From: Acidimicrobiia bacterium
Lineage (GTDB): Bacteria > Actinomycetota > Acidimicrobiia > Acidimicrobiales > MedAcidi-G1
Direction of reading: 5' to 3'
Length of the DNA: 47,716 nucleotides
Assembly (NCBI GenBank): GCA_012961035.1
Contig: DUAC01000093.1
Coordinates: forward strand, 1 to 47,716
Shown here: piece after piece, positions 23,076 to 32,082 of the stretch
Layout: each line of letters starts with the position of its first letter
Position numbering within the stretch: the stretch's first letter is position 1
Made by a program: the position numbers and the translations under genes
Notes under the pieces: generated by a model
What the model was told of the DNA's origin: nothing
Databases searched by the model: none
The model's input: the letters and a program-made list of their open reading frames with translations, nothing else

Positions 23076-24814
23076 CGGGGCTGGTCCTGCTGGAAGGGAG
23101 GCACCAGCAGCTCCGAGTTCGTGGCCCCCGATGGGACCATCGGATAGACCTTCTCGGCTGCGGCCACTCGGAAGTCGATCACCACGGGTCGGTCGTTGAT
23201 CTCGTTGGCCCTGGCGATGGCCGGTGCGACCTCCTCGGGATCGTCCACCCTGATGCCCACGCAACCCATGGACTCGGCCCACATCTTGTAGTCAGGGACG
23301 TCCTTGGACAGGAAGACCTCCGAGTACCGCTCCTCGTAGAACATCTCCTGCCACTGCCGGACCATGCCCAGATATGAGTTGTTGAGGAGTGCCACCTTGA
23401 TCGGAATGTTCTCGACGGTGGCCGTGACCAGCTCCTGGGCAGTCATCTGGAAGCAGCCATCGCCGTCCACAGCCCACACCATGCGGTCCGGAAAGGCCAC
23501 CTTGGCACCAATTGCCGCCGGAATGGAGAAGCCCATGGTGCCCAGGCCACCGGAGTTGATCCAGGTGTAGGGATGGTCGAACTTCCAGTACTGGCTGGCC
23601 CACATCTGGTGCTGGCCGACGCCGGAAGCCACGATGGTGTCGTCCGGGGTGCCGTCCCGCAGGCACTCGATGACGTACTGGGGCTTGAGGGGGTCGCCCG
23701 GCACCCACGGCTCGTAGGCCAGCGGGAACCGCTCCTGCCAGCCGCTCAGCTTCGACCTCCAGGCGTCACGGTCGGCGTCGCCGGTGCCGTTGGCAGTGAA
23801 CTCGGCCACGAGCGCCTCTATGGCCACCCTCACGTCACCCTGGATGGCCACGTCGGGTGGGCGGACCTTGCCGATCTCGGCCGGGTCGATCTCGGCATGG
23901 ATGATCTTGGCGTCGGGAGCGAAGCCATCCAGGCGGCCGGTGACACGGTCGTCGAATCTGGCGCCAAGGGCGATGAGCAGGTCGGACTCCTGCATGGCGG
24001 TGACCGCCGTGAAGTTGCCGTGCATACCCGGCATGCCGAGGCAGAGGTCGTGACTGTCCGGGAATGCCCCCCGGGCCATGAGCGTCGTGACCACGCTGAT
24101 CCCGGTCAACTCGGCCAGCTCCCGCAGGGCATCGGCAGCGCGTGCCTTCAGGATGCCACCACCCACGTAGAGCACCGGTCGTTCGGAGGCCCGGATGAGC
24201 TCCGCCGCGGCCCGGATGGCCTCCGGGTCGACCTCGGTCTGCGGGTTGTAGCCGGGCAGGTCGATGGTGACGTCATCGGTCCAGGTCATGGCCGACCGCG
24301 GATTGCCCGGATCCACGATGTCCTTCGGGATGTCCACGAGGACCGGACCCGGGCGACCGGTGGTCGCTATGTGGAACGCCTCCTTGATGGTCCTCGGGAT
24401 GTCCTGGGCCTCGGTGACGAGGAAGTTGTGCTTGGTGATCGACTGGGTGATGCCGGTCGTGTCGCACTCCTGGAAGGCATCGGTGCCGATGGCGCCGGTC
24501 GGGACCTGTCCGGTGATGACGACCATCGGGACCGAGTCCATGTAGGCGTCGCAGAGTGGGGTGACGATGTTCGTGGCCGCCGGACCGGACGTGACCATGG
24601 CGACGCCCGGGCGACCGGTGGCGTGTGCATAGCCCTCCGCCATGTGGCCGGCACCCTGTTCGTGGCGCACCAGGATGTGCCGGATCGACGAGTCGATGAT
24701 CGGGTCGTAGACGGGCAGGATCGCCCCGCCCGGCAACCCGAACATGACCTCGACACCCTCGTTCTCGAGGGCACGGATGAGGGCTCTACCGCCGTCCATC
24801 TCTTCTGTTGCCAT
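23072..24814 (-). CDS. ilvB: acetolactate synthase large (catalytic) subunit
   Basis: TPP- and FAD-dependent acetohydroxyacid synthase, 580 residues, first common step of branched-chain amino acid synthesis. Catalytic E52 is in RHEQGAGHMAEGYA; the TPP/Mg motif is GDGCFQMTAQEL with NNSYLGMVRQWQ. Three canonical domains are present in order. The ATG at 24814 (MATEEMDGG) is preferred to the longer ORF start at 24886, which would run through the attenuator hairpin. It is preceded by a leader peptide gene and a terminator, so expression is probably attenuated by branched-chain aminoacyl-tRNA supply. Confidence 0.97.
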   Translation of the reverse strand: MATEEMDGGRALIRALENEGVEVMFGLPGGAILPVYDPIIDSSIRHILVRHEQGAGHMAEGYAHATGRPGVAMVTSGPAATNIVTPLCDAYMDSVPMVVITGQVPTGAIGTDAFQECDTTGITQSITKHNFLVTEAQDIPRTIKEAFHIATTGRPGPVLVDIPKDIVDPGNPRSAMTWTDDVTIDLPGYNPQTEVDPEAIRAAAELIRASERPVLYVGGGILKARAADALRELAELTGISVVTTLMARGAFPDSHDLCLGMPGMHGNFTAVTAMQESDLLIALGARFDDRVTGRLDGFAPDAKIIHAEIDPAEIGKVRPPDVAIQGDVRVAIEALVAEFTANGTGDADRDAWRSKLSGWQERFPLAYEPWVPGDPLKPQYVIECLRDGTPDDTIVASGVGQHQMWASQYWKFDHPYTWINSGGLGTMGFSIPAAIGAKVAFPDRMVWAVDGDGCFQMTAQELVTATVENIPIKVALLNNSYLGMVRQWQEMFYEERYSEVFLSKDVPDYKMWAESMGCVGIRVDDPEEVAPAIARANEINDRPVVIDFRVAAAEKVYPMVPSGATNSELLVPPFQQDQPR

Positions 24815-24840
24815 TGGGCTCTGACTCTCGGGGACTCGGG

Positions 24841-24875
24841 ACGAAAAGCGAAACGACCTCCCGCTACGGGAGGTC
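24841..24875 (-). terminator. attenuator terminator before ilvB
   Basis: On the minus strand GACCTCCCG, a 3-nt loop and CGGGAGGTC form a perfect 9-bp stem, followed by GTTTCGCTTTT. It lies between the leader peptide and ilvB, the position of a transcription attenuator. Confidence 0.8.
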
Positions 24876-24877
24876 GA

Positions 24878-24909
24878 GGCACGCAACCGTCTGGCGGAGG
24901 ACGCGTGCC
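24878..24909 (-). promoter_or_regulatory. upstream leader stem (pause or anti-terminator candidate)
   Basis: GGCACGC directly at the leader stop codon pairs with GCGTGCC (7 bp) just before the terminator. A ribosome stalled on the Val/Leu codons would disturb the region upstream of this stem. The exact switching partner is not proven. Confidence 0.5.
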
Positions 24910-24959
24910 TACGGCAGTACTACTACCTCAGGGGCGAAGGTGCTCGTAGAAAGCCGCAT
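24909..24959 (-). CDS. ilvL: ilv operon leader peptide
   Basis: A 16-residue peptide, MRLSTSTFAPEVVVLP, with a run of three Val and one Leu codon (GTA GTA GTA CTG) just before the stop. This is the layout of branched-chain amino acid leader peptides, where ribosome stalling at scarce Val/Leu-tRNA prevents the terminator from forming. The use of GTA for all three Val codons is notable because GTA is rare in this GC-rich genome. The peptide starts about 8 nt after a CATAAT -10 box and may be leaderless. Confidence 0.85.
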   Translation of the reverse strand: MRLSTSTFAPEVVVLP

Positions 24960-24967
24960 GGATCGCA

Positions 24968-24997
24968 ATTATGCGCCGACGGCCCCGACGACCACAA
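24968..24997 (-). promoter_or_regulatory. ilvL-ilvBNC promoter
   Basis: TTGTGG (-35, 24997-24992), 18-nt spacer, CATAAT (-10, 24973-24968) on the minus strand, placing the transcript start at or next to the leader peptide ATG. Confidence 0.55.
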
Positions 24998-25107
24998 CCC
25001 GTCGCACCGATCATCGCTGAACCCGTGCCGGCGGCCCGACGGGACCGCGCTGCCCGATCAACGGGCCCGTGCCGCCACCCGGCGACCTGATCGGCAAGCA
25101 TGGGAAC

Positions 25108-25695
25108 GTGCGCAGCGGCATCCAACCCGGTTCCTTCGACCCTCCGACGCTGGCCCACCTCGCCATCGCCGACGCCGCACGGCGCCGCTGGAACCTGGAC
25201 CGAGTGGTCTGGGCCCTGTCGCGCGATCCCCTCGGCAAGCGGCAGGGCGGTCGGACGACCGTGGAGGCCCGGCGTACCGTCCTCGACTCGGTGGCCGACG
25301 ACCACCCCTGGCTGGAGGTGGTGGTCAGCGACGCCCGGCTGGTTGCCGACCTGGCCTCGGGATACGACGTTGTGGTCATGGGCGCCGACAAGTGGCACCA
25401 GCTGCACGACCCGGCGTTCTACGGGGACGGATCCGGAGACGGAGACGGCCATCCGGGTCCAGACGCACACGGAGGCGGTGCAGACCGGGCCGAGGCTGCC
25501 ATGGCGGAGGCACTGGAGCGCCTACCGACCTGTGCCGTGGCACCCCGCGATGGCCTGCACGTTCCAGCCGAGGTGAGGCTGGATGTTCCCGGGTGGGTGG
25601 CCCGACAGTCGTCGACGGCGGCGGTGGCGACCGCACCGTGGATGATGCTCTCGGCCGCCCGGTCGTCCGGCATGTGGGCCGGACATCCCACCTGA
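25108..25695 (+). CDS. nucleotidyltransferase-like protein (NadD/CoaD superfamily)
   Basis: A 195-residue member of the HxGH nucleotidyltransferase superfamily. The N-terminus reads SGIQPGSFDPPTLAHLAIAD, the P-loop-like GSFDPxT/HxGH motif with A in place of the G and T in place of the first His. GADKWHQLHDPAFYG matches the GxDxxxxL region of NadD-like proteins. The C-terminal ISSTxxR-like signature reads RQSSTAAVATAP and lacks the arginine. A Gly/Asp-rich insert (GDGSGDGDGHPGPD) sits mid-protein. GTG at 25108 fits the family start; GTG at 25069 is an alternative. Whether it is a real NaMN adenylyltransferase or a divergent paralogue is undecided. It is divergent from the ilv operon. Confidence 0.7.
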   Translation: MRSGIQPGSFDPPTLAHLAIADAARRRWNLDRVVWALSRDPLGKRQGGRTTVEARRTVLDSVADDHPWLEVVVSDARLVADLASGYDVVVMGADKWHQLHDPAFYGDGSGDGDGHPGPDAHGGGADRAEAAMAEALERLPTCAVAPRDGLHVPAEVRLDVPGWVARQSSTAAVATAPWMMLSAARSSGMWAGHPT

Positions 25696-25741
25696 ACGAC
25701 GCAGGAGACCCGGTGGGCCGGCACGGGAACCTGGAAGGGGC

Positions 25742-27436
25742 TTACGCCTGGGTGACGGCACCCCTGTCGGCGCCGAGGGCCAGGGCGGCGTACTTGGCCA
25801 GGAAACCCGAGGTGTAGCGGGGCTGGAAGTCCTTCAGGTCGGCACGGCGCTGTTCGAGCGTGGCCTCGTCGACCATCAGGTCGATGGCGTGGCTGGCGAC
25901 GTCGATGAGGATGCGGTCACCCTCGGCGACCAGGGCGATCGGACCACCGTCCACGGCCTCCGGCGCGACGTGTCCCACGCAGAACCCGTGGGTTCCACCG
26001 GAGAACCGACCGTCGGTGATGAGCGCCGCGTCGCCGCCCCTGCCGGCACCCTTCATGGCACCGGTGATGGCCAGCATCTCGCGCATGCCGGGACCCCCCT
26101 TGGGCCCCTCGTAGCGGATCACCACGATGTCACCGGCCTGGATGCGTCCGGCCAGCACGGCCTCCATGGCGAGGTCCTCGCCGTCGAACACCCGGGCACG
26201 ACCGTCGAACCGGTCGAAGTCCAGCCCGGCCACCTTGACCACCGAACCCTTCGGCGCCAACGAGCCCCGGAGGATGGCCAGCCCACCTAGGGCGTTGATC
26301 GGGTCGTCGAAGGCATGGATGACGTCGCCATCCGGAGCCGGCACGTCCAGCATCGCCAGGTTCTCGGCCACGGTGTGGCCGGTCACGGTGATCTCGTCAC
26401 CGTGGAGGATTCCCTCGTCCAGGAGCATCTGCATCACCACCGGCACCCCACCGATCCGGTCGATGTCGACCATGTGGTACTTCCCGTGCGGCTTCGTGTC
26501 GGCCAGGTGGGGAACCCGGGCGGCCACCCGGTTGAAGTCCTCCAACTCGAGTTCCAGCTCAGCCTCGAAGGCCATCGCCATGAGGTGCAGCACGGCGTTC
26601 GTAGAGCCTCCCAGGGCCATGACCACGGCGATGGCGTTCTCGAACGCACCCCGGGACATGATCTGGCGTGGACGGATGCCCAGGCGCAGCAGGTTCATCA
26701 CGGCGTGGCCGCTGGCGAAGGCGATGTCGGACCGACGGGTGTCGATCGCCGCGGCCGCGGCCGAACCCGGAAGCGACATGCCGATGGCCTCGCCGACCGC
26801 CGCCATGGTGTTGGCGGTGAACATCCCGGCACAGCTGCCGATGGTCGGACAGGCGGCGCGCTCGATCGACAGCAGCTCCTCATCGTCGATGTCGCCCACG
26901 GCGTGGGCCCCGACGGCCTCGAACACGCTCACGATGTCCAACTTCCGACCATCGGGGTGCTCGCCGGGCATTATCGAACCGCCGTAGACGAACACCGAAG
27001 GGAGGTTCACCCGGGCAGCGGCCATGAGCATCCCGGGCAGCGACTTGTCGCAGCCGGCGAAGCTCACGAAGGCATCCAGGCGCTCGGCGTGCATGACCGC
27101 CTCCACCGAGTCGGCGATGATCTCACGGCTCACCAGGCTGGCCCGCATGCCCTCGTGGCCCATGGAGATGCCGTCGCTGACAGCGATGGTGTTGAACACG
27201 AGGGGGAAGCCACCGGCCTCGGAGATCCCCTCCTTGCAGCGCCTGGCGAGATCGGCCAGCGGCAGGTTGCAGGGTGTCACCTCGTTCCACGACGACGCCA
27301 CGCCCACCTGGGACCTGGAGAAGTCGTCCTCGGTCATACCGATGGCTCGAAGCATGGCCCGCGCCGGCGCCCTGCTGGGGCCGTCGGTGACCTCGTGGCT
27401 GCGGGGCTTCATTCCCCCGTGGGTGACATCACTCAT
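25742..27436 (-). CDS. ilvD: dihydroxy-acid dehydratase
   Basis: Fe-S dehydratase of 564 residues, third step of branched-chain amino acid synthesis. The three cluster cysteines are present in [20 protein letters not shown] and [14 protein letters not shown], the pattern of the [2Fe-2S] type; [10 protein letters not shown] and the C-terminal [20 protein letters not shown] are standard. The ATG at 27436 ([13 protein letters not shown]) fits family starts; the longer ORF from 27502 does not. It is on the same strand as ilvBNC but separated from it by a divergent gene, so it has its own promoter. Confidence 0.97.
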   Translation of the reverse strand: MSDVTHGGMKPRSHEVTDGPSRAPARAMLRAIGMTEDDFSRSQVGVASSWNEVTPCNLPLADLARRCKEGISEAGGFPLVFNTIAVSDGISMGHEGMRASLVSREIIADSVEAVMHAERLDAFVSFAGCDKSLPGMLMAAARVNLPSVFVYGGSIMPGEHPDGRKLDIVSVFEAVGAHAVGDIDDEELLSIERAACPTIGSCAGMFTANTMAAVGEAIGMSLPGSAAAAAIDTRRSDIAFASGHAVMNLLRLGIRPRQIMSRGAFENAIAVVMALGGSTNAVLHLMAMAFEAELELELEDFNRVAARVPHLADTKPHGKYHMVDIDRIGGVPVVMQMLLDEGILHGDEITVTGHTVAENLAMLDVPAPDGDVIHAFDDPINALGGLAILRGSLAPKGSVVKVAGLDFDRFDGRARVFDGEDLAMEAVLAGRIQAGDIVVIRYEGPKGGPGMREMLAITGAMKGAGRGGDAALITDGRFSGGTHGFCVGHVAPEAVDGGPIALVAEGDRILIDVASHAIDLMVDEATLEQRRADLKDFQPRYTSGFLAKYAALALGADRGAVTQA

Positions 27437-27518
27437 GGTCGTGAGGCTACGCGTAGTCGCGACCCGCCACCCGCTCGGAACCCGACGGTGCAGTGGGGTC
27501 ATGACCCTGGAGCGGTCC

Positions 27519-27524
27519 TACGCT
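27519..27524 (+). promoter_or_regulatory. -10 box (TACGCT) of the MATE gene
   Basis: TACGCT with a 6-nt gap to ATG 27531. It supports this start over the in-frame ATG at 27501. Confidence 0.45.
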
Positions 27525-27530
27525 CGCCCG

Positions 27531-28868
27531 ATGGTCGCCCACCCCCGTTTCAGACCCCGCCTGGGGCGCGAAGACCGGGAGCTCCTGGGGTTGGCGATAC
27601 CGGCACTCGGGGCACTCCTGGCCGAACCCCTCTACGTGCTGACCGACACCGCCGTCGTGGGCCACCTCGGCACGGCCCAGCTGGGTGGCCTCGGGGTGGC
27701 CTCTGGTGTGCTCATGTTCGGCTACGGCCTGTGCATCTTCCTGGCCTACGGGACGACCGCGGCGGTCGCCCGGCTGGCCGGAGCGGGCGAACAGCGTCGG
27801 ACCGCGGAGCAGGCCGTCCAGAGCCTCTGGCTGGCCCTCGGCCTCGGCGTGGTCCTGGCCGTGGCCGGATCCACCATGTCCGACGGTCTCATCGGGATGC
27901 TGGGAGCGGAGGGGGACACGGCCCGCCACGCAGGCACCTACCTGCGGATCAGCCTGCTGGGCGCACCGGCGATGCTGCTGATGCTGGCCGGGGTCGGCTA
28001 CCTGCGTGGCCTTCGCGACACCGTGCGACCCCTCTGGGTGGCGGTGGGCACCGCCGTTCTGAACCTGGTCCTGGAGCTGGTGCTCGTATTCGGGCTGGAC
28101 ATGGGCATCGGCGCCTCTGCAGCGGCCACCGTGGTCGCCCAGTGGGCCGGTGCCGGCTGCTTCATAATCTGGATCGGCCGCGAGGTGCGTCGCCACGACG
28201 TCCCACTTCGCCCCCGCCCCGGGTCCATCGTGCGCCTCCTGGCGGTCAGCTCGCAGCTCCTGGTGCGAAACCTCTCCCTCACCGGAACCTTCCTCGTGGG
28301 AACTGCCGTCGCCGCCCGGATCGGCGACGTGGAGGTGGCCGCCCACCAGGTGGCGTTCCAGACGTGGATGCTGTTGGTCCTCATGATGGACGCAGCGGCC
28401 ATCGCCGCCCAGACGATGGTCGGCGAACGCCTGGGGGCCGGTGACGCCGCCGCAGCGCGCCGGATCGGCACGAGGACCATCCTCTGGTCGGTGGCAGTCG
28501 GCGTGCTCGGGGGCCTGGCCCTGGCGATATGGCGTGGCGACGTGGCGGGAATCTTCACGTCGGACCCGGACGTGGTGGCCGTGGCCGGGTTCCTACTGCT
28601 GCACTCGGCACTCATGGCACCGCTGGGCGCCGTGGCCTTCGCACTGGACGGCGTCCTCATCGGGGCGGGCGACCAGCGCTTCATGGCTGCCGCCATGGTC
28701 GGTGCAGCCGGGCTGGCCGTAACCGCGATGGTGGTCGGCCGTCTGGCCGACCTCGGCATCGGATGGCTCTGGGCGGCCTTCTGGCTGTTCTTCGCCGCCA
28801 GGTCGATGACCCTGGGCCTGCGGTTCCTGGGGGATCGCTGGCAGGTGGTGGGCGCAGAGCGGACCTGA
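27531..28868 (+). CDS. MATE family efflux transporter (DinF-like)
   Basis: Inner-membrane antiporter of 445 residues with 12 predicted TM helices in two six-helix halves. The first helix region LAIPALGALLAEPLYVLTDTAVVGHLG is the DinF-subfamily signature seen in actinobacteria; the second half repeats it (VAAHQVAFQTWMLLVLMMDAAAIAAQ). Such proteins export cationic or oxidised compounds using Na+ or H+ gradients. The acidic residue D near 38 in VLTDTAVVG is the conserved ion-site Asp. It is divergent from ilvD and converges on gatB with a 13-bp gap. Substrate unknown. Confidence 0.93.
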   Translation: MVAHPRFRPRLGREDRELLGLAIPALGALLAEPLYVLTDTAVVGHLGTAQLGGLGVASGVLMFGYGLCIFLAYGTTAAVARLAGAGEQRRTAEQAVQSLWLALGLGVVLAVAGSTMSDGLIGMLGAEGDTARHAGTYLRISLLGAPAMLLMLAGVGYLRGLRDTVRPLWVAVGTAVLNLVLELVLVFGLDMGIGASAAATVVAQWAGAGCFIIWIGREVRRHDVPLRPRPGSIVRLLAVSSQLLVRNLSLTGTFLVGTAVAARIGDVEVAAHQVAFQTWMLLVLMMDAAAIAAQTMVGERLGAGDAAAARRIGTRTILWSVAVGVLGGLALAIWRGDVAGIFTSDPDVVAVAGFLLLHSALMAPLGAVAFALDGVLIGAGDQRFMAAAMVGAAGLAVTAMVVGRLADLGIGWLWAAFWLFFAARSMTLGLRFLGDRWQVVGAERT

Positions 28869-28873
28869 GGAGT

Positions 28874-28890
28874 GTCGGCTGTCAGCCGGC
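28874..28890. repeat. hairpin element at the MATE/gatB convergent junction (copy 1)
   Basis: GTCGGC-TGTCA-GCCGGC forms a 6-bp stem with a 5-nt loop. A near-identical copy lies at 37624-37640, also at a convergent gene junction. Probably a bidirectional terminator. Confidence 0.45.
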
Positions 28891-30324
28891 TGAGCGGCGG
28901 GCCAGCAACTCGTTGACAGCCCGGCCGTCGGCCTGGCCCCGGGTGGCCTTCATTGCCTCGCCGACGAAGAACCCGGACTTCTTCTTCCGTTCCTTGTCGT
29001 CACCGGCGATGAGGGCGGCCCAGTCGTCGGGATGCTCGGCGATGATGCGGTCCACGATGGCTTCCAGCTCGCCGGAGTCCATGGCCTCGAACCCCTTCGC
29101 CGAAGCGATGGCAGCCGGATCGCCACCCTCGGCCACGAGGGAGGCCAGCACCGTCTTGGCCTGTGTGGCGGTCAGGTCGCCTCCGGTCTCCAGGGCGATG
29201 AGGGCGGCGAACGACTCGGCCGTGAGGAGGCCCACCCCGTCCGCCAGGTTGTTCTCGAGGTGAACCAGCACCCGACCTGCGTCGGCGCCCAGGTGGATCG
29301 TGGCCATGGCCAGGTCGTCGAGGCCCCGGTCCACGGTCAGGGAGGTGGCGGACGTCTCCACGCCGGCAGCCTCGGCAAGGCGGTGGCGCCGCTCCCTCGG
29401 AAGCAGGGGCAGGGCGGCACGGATCTCGGCGATCCATTCCTCGGACGGCTCGACGGGCATCAGGTCGGGTTCCGGGAAGTACCTGTAGTCGAAGGCCTCC
29501 TCCTTGGAACGCAGCTTGTGGGTCCGACCCTCGTCCTCGTTCCAGTGCCTGGTCTGCTGCTCGATGCGCTCGCCGGCAGTCAGGAGGTCCACCTGCCGGC
29601 GGGACTCGTACTCGATGGCACGACCCAGGGACCGCAGCGAGTTGATGTTCTTCACCTCGCAACGGGTGCCCAGTTCCACCTGGCCTACCGGGCGGACCGA
29701 CACGTTGCAGTCCACCCGCATGGACCCCTCCTCCATCTTCCCGTCGGAGGCGCCGATGGCGACGAGGATCGAGCGGAGCTCGCTGACGTAGGCGCGGGCG
29801 TCCTCGGTCCCCCGGAGGTCGGGCCTGCCGACGATCTCGATGAGCGGCACGCCGGCACGGTTGTAGTCGACCAGGGAGTGTCCGGCCTCGTGGATCCGGC
29901 CGCCACCACCCACGTGCGTGCTCTTGCCCGTGTCCTCCTCGAGGTGGGCCCGCTCGATGCCGATCCGACGCCCGTCGGCCAGCTCCAACCAGCCCTCACC
30001 GTTGATCGGGAGGTCGAACTGCGAGATCTGGAAGTCCTTCGGCATGTCCGGGTAGAAGTAGTTCTTGCGGGCGAACACCGATCGCTGGACCGTGCAGTTC
30101 AGCGCCAGGCCGACCCGGATGGCCAGCTCCACGGCACGGCCGTTGAGCACCGGCAACGTGCCGGGCAGGCCCAACGAGACCGGGTCGATGTTGGTGTTCG
30201 GCTCTCCACCGAAGCGGTTGGGTGCACCGCTGAACATCTTGGTGACCGTGGCCAGCTCGGCGTGCACCTCCAGGCCGATGACCGTCTCCCAGCCCGGGAC
30301 GATCTCGGGAGCGCTGCCGCTCAC
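28882..30324 (-). CDS. gatB: Asp-tRNA(Asn)/Glu-tRNA(Gln) amidotransferase subunit B
   Basis: GatB, 480 residues, activates misacylated Glu-tRNAGln (or Asp-tRNAAsn) by phosphorylation before GatA-supplied ammonia completes the amidation. Visible: the N-terminal cradle ([13 protein letters not shown]), the signature [17 protein letters not shown] with kinase-site residues, [13 protein letters not shown], and the C-terminal YqeY-like tail ([20 protein letters not shown]). The ATG overlaps the gatA stop by 4 nt. Its presence indicates indirect aminoacylation of Gln and/or Asn tRNAs. Confidence 0.98.
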   Translation of the reverse strand: MSGSAPEIVPGWETVIGLEVHAELATVTKMFSGAPNRFGGEPNTNIDPVSLGLPGTLPVLNGRAVELAIRVGLALNCTVQRSVFARKNYFYPDMPKDFQISQFDLPINGEGWLELADGRRIGIERAHLEEDTGKSTHVGGGGRIHEAGHSLVDYNRAGVPLIEIVGRPDLRGTEDARAYVSELRSILVAIGASDGKMEEGSMRVDCNVSVRPVGQVELGTRCEVKNINSLRSLGRAIEYESRRQVDLLTAGERIEQQTRHWNEDEGRTHKLRSKEEAFDYRYFPEPDLMPVEPSEEWIAEIRAALPLLPRERRHRLAEAAGVETSATSLTVDRGLDDLAMATIHLGADAGRVLVHLENNLADGVGLLTAESFAALIALETGGDLTATQAKTVLASLVAEGGDPAAIASAKGFEAMDSGELEAIVDRIIAEHPDDWAALIAGDDKERKKKSGFFVGEAMKATRGQADGRAVNELLARRSAG

Positions 30325-31763
30325 GCTGCCGCTCCGGGCGGTGCGGCCGCCTCGAGTACCGCCGCGGCCCTGAACATGGCCGGCTCGCCCATGGCCGGGG
30401 CGAGGACCTGCACGCCGACCGGCATGCCGTCGTCCCCCACGCCGAACGGCACCGACATGGACGGGTGGCCGGCCAGGTTCGACGGAATGGTGCAGACGTC
30501 CGTGAGGTACATGGTCATCGGATCCGCGGTCTTCTCGCCGAGGCTGAAGGCCGTGGTGGGGCTCGTCGGGCTGAGGAGCAGGTCGTAGCGACCGTAGGCC
30601 CGGGCGAAGTCGTCCACGATCAACGTCCTGACCTTCTGGGACTTGCCGTAGTAGGCGTCGTAGTAGCCGGCTGAGAGGGCGTAGGTACCGAGCATGATCC
30701 TGCGCTTCACCTCGTCGCCGAAGCCGGCGGTGCGCGTCGCCGAGTGCATCTCACCCGATGTCGCGGCGTCCACCCGTAGGCCGAACCGCACGCCGTCGTA
30801 GCGGGCCAGGTTCGAGGAGGCCTCGGCCGGGGCGATCACGTAGTAGGCCGACAGCCCGTACACGGTGGATGGCACCGAGGTGGTCTCCACCGTGGCCCCG
30901 GCGGCTTCCAGGGCGGCGGCGGCCTCGCCCAGCCGGGCCCGGACGTCTCCGGCTATGCCTTCCAGGACATCGCCCGAGAGTTCCTCGATGATGCCGATGC
31001 GCATGCCCTCCACGCCCCGGTCCAGCACCGAGGTGAGGTCGGCAGGTGCCTCCGGGATGGACGTGGAGTCCAGCGGATCATGCCCGCTGATCACCTCCAG
31101 GAGCAGGGCGGCGTCGGAGACCGTGCGGGCGAACGGCCCGATCTGGTCCAGGCTGGATGCGAAGGCCACCAGGCCGTAGCGCGACACGGCCCCGTAGGTG
31201 GGCTTGACGCCGACCACGCCGCAGAGCGCCGCCGGTTGGCGGATCGAACCGCCGGTGTCGCTACCCAGCGAGAGCGGCACGAAGCCCGCCGCCACCGCTG
31301 CCGCCGATCCACCCGACGATCCACCCGGAACCTTCGTGGTGTCCAGCGGGTTTCGGGTCACGCCGAAAGCCGAGTTCTCCGTCGAGCTGCCCATGGCGAA
31401 CTCGTCCAGGTTGGTCTTGCCGACCATGACGGCGCCGGCGGCAGCCAGGCGTTCCACGACGGTGGCGTCATAGGGGGGAATCCACCCCTCCAGGATCCGC
31501 GACGAGCAGGTCGTGGGGATCCCGCGGGTGCACATGTTGTCCTTGACGGCGACCGGAACGCCGGCCAGCGGTCCGGGATCCTCACCGGCTGCCACCCGAC
31601 GGTCGATCTCGTCGGCGGCGGCCGTCGCCTCCTCTGTCAGCACCACGTTGAAGGCGTGGATCTCCGGCTCACGGGCCGAGATCGCATCCAGGTGCTCGTC
31701 CAGCACCGAGCGGGCGGAACGGGCGCCGGACCTGACCGCCTCCGCCAGGTGGCGGGCGCTCAC
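30321..31763 (-). CDS. gatA: Asp-tRNA(Asn)/Glu-tRNA(Gln) amidotransferase subunit A
   Basis: Amidase-signature subunit, 480 residues, producing ammonia from glutamine for tRNA transamidation. The catalytic triad is K74 (VAVKDN), the cis-Ser at 149 ([11 protein letters not shown]) and nucleophile S173 ([10 protein letters not shown]). The GTG start overlaps the gatC stop by 4 nt, and the gatB start overlaps its own stop by 4 nt, so all three subunits are translationally coupled in the order C-A-B. Confidence 0.98.
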   Translation of the reverse strand: MSARHLAEAVRSGARSARSVLDEHLDAISAREPEIHAFNVVLTEEATAAADEIDRRVAAGEDPGPLAGVPVAVKDNMCTRGIPTTCSSRILEGWIPPYDATVVERLAAAGAVMVGKTNLDEFAMGSSTENSAFGVTRNPLDTTKVPGGSSGGSAAAVAAGFVPLSLGSDTGGSIRQPAALCGVVGVKPTYGAVSRYGLVAFASSLDQIGPFARTVSDAALLLEVISGHDPLDSTSIPEAPADLTSVLDRGVEGMRIGIIEELSGDVLEGIAGDVRARLGEAAAALEAAGATVETTSVPSTVYGLSAYYVIAPAEASSNLARYDGVRFGLRVDAATSGEMHSATRTAGFGDEVKRRIMLGTYALSAGYYDAYYGKSQKVRTLIVDDFARAYGRYDLLLSPTSPTTAFSLGEKTADPMTMYLTDVCTIPSNLAGHPSMSVPFGVGDDGMPVGVQVLAPAMGEPAMFRAAAVLEAAAPPGAAA

Positions 31764-32062
31764 AGGCCCTCCCCCAGCACGGGCGGCACCTTGAACTGCG
31801 AATCCTCCACCGATGGCGCCGCTGCCAGCACCTCGTCCCTGTCGCTGGTCGGGCCGATCACGTCGTCCCGGAAGACGTTGACCAACGGCAGCGGGTGGGC
31901 GGTGGGCGACACGTCGGCGAGGTCCAGTGCGTCCAGGTCGGCAGCATGGTCCAGGATGTCGGCCAACTGGACGGTGAAGGCATCCAGTTCGTCGTCGGTC
32001 AGCGAGAGCCGGGCCAGGTCCGCCACATGGGCAACATCCTGGCGGGTGATCCGTTCAGTCAT
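31760..32062 (-). CDS. gatC: Asp-tRNA(Asn)/Glu-tRNA(Gln) amidotransferase subunit C
   Basis: The small belt subunit, 100 residues, that wraps GatA and GatB together. The N-terminus [18 protein letters not shown] is the family signature, and the C-terminal VFRDDVIGP...[20 protein letters not shown] is conserved. The ATG at 32062 has a TAGCGT box 9 nt upstream. It lies 20 bp after the stop of the PASTA kinase and may be partly co-transcribed with it. Confidence 0.96.
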   Translation of the reverse strand: MTERITRQDVAHVADLARLSLTDDELDAFTVQLADILDHAADLDALDLADVSPTAHPLPLVNVFRDDVIGPTSDRDEVLAAAPSVEDSQFKVPPVLGEGL

Positions 32063-32082
32063 CGGGCGGCCACGCTACGGGT

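Noticed and set aside
23573..24949. 458-residue ORF opposite ilvB
   Set aside because: Shadow frame with no recognisable domain; it would also cross the ilv attenuator.
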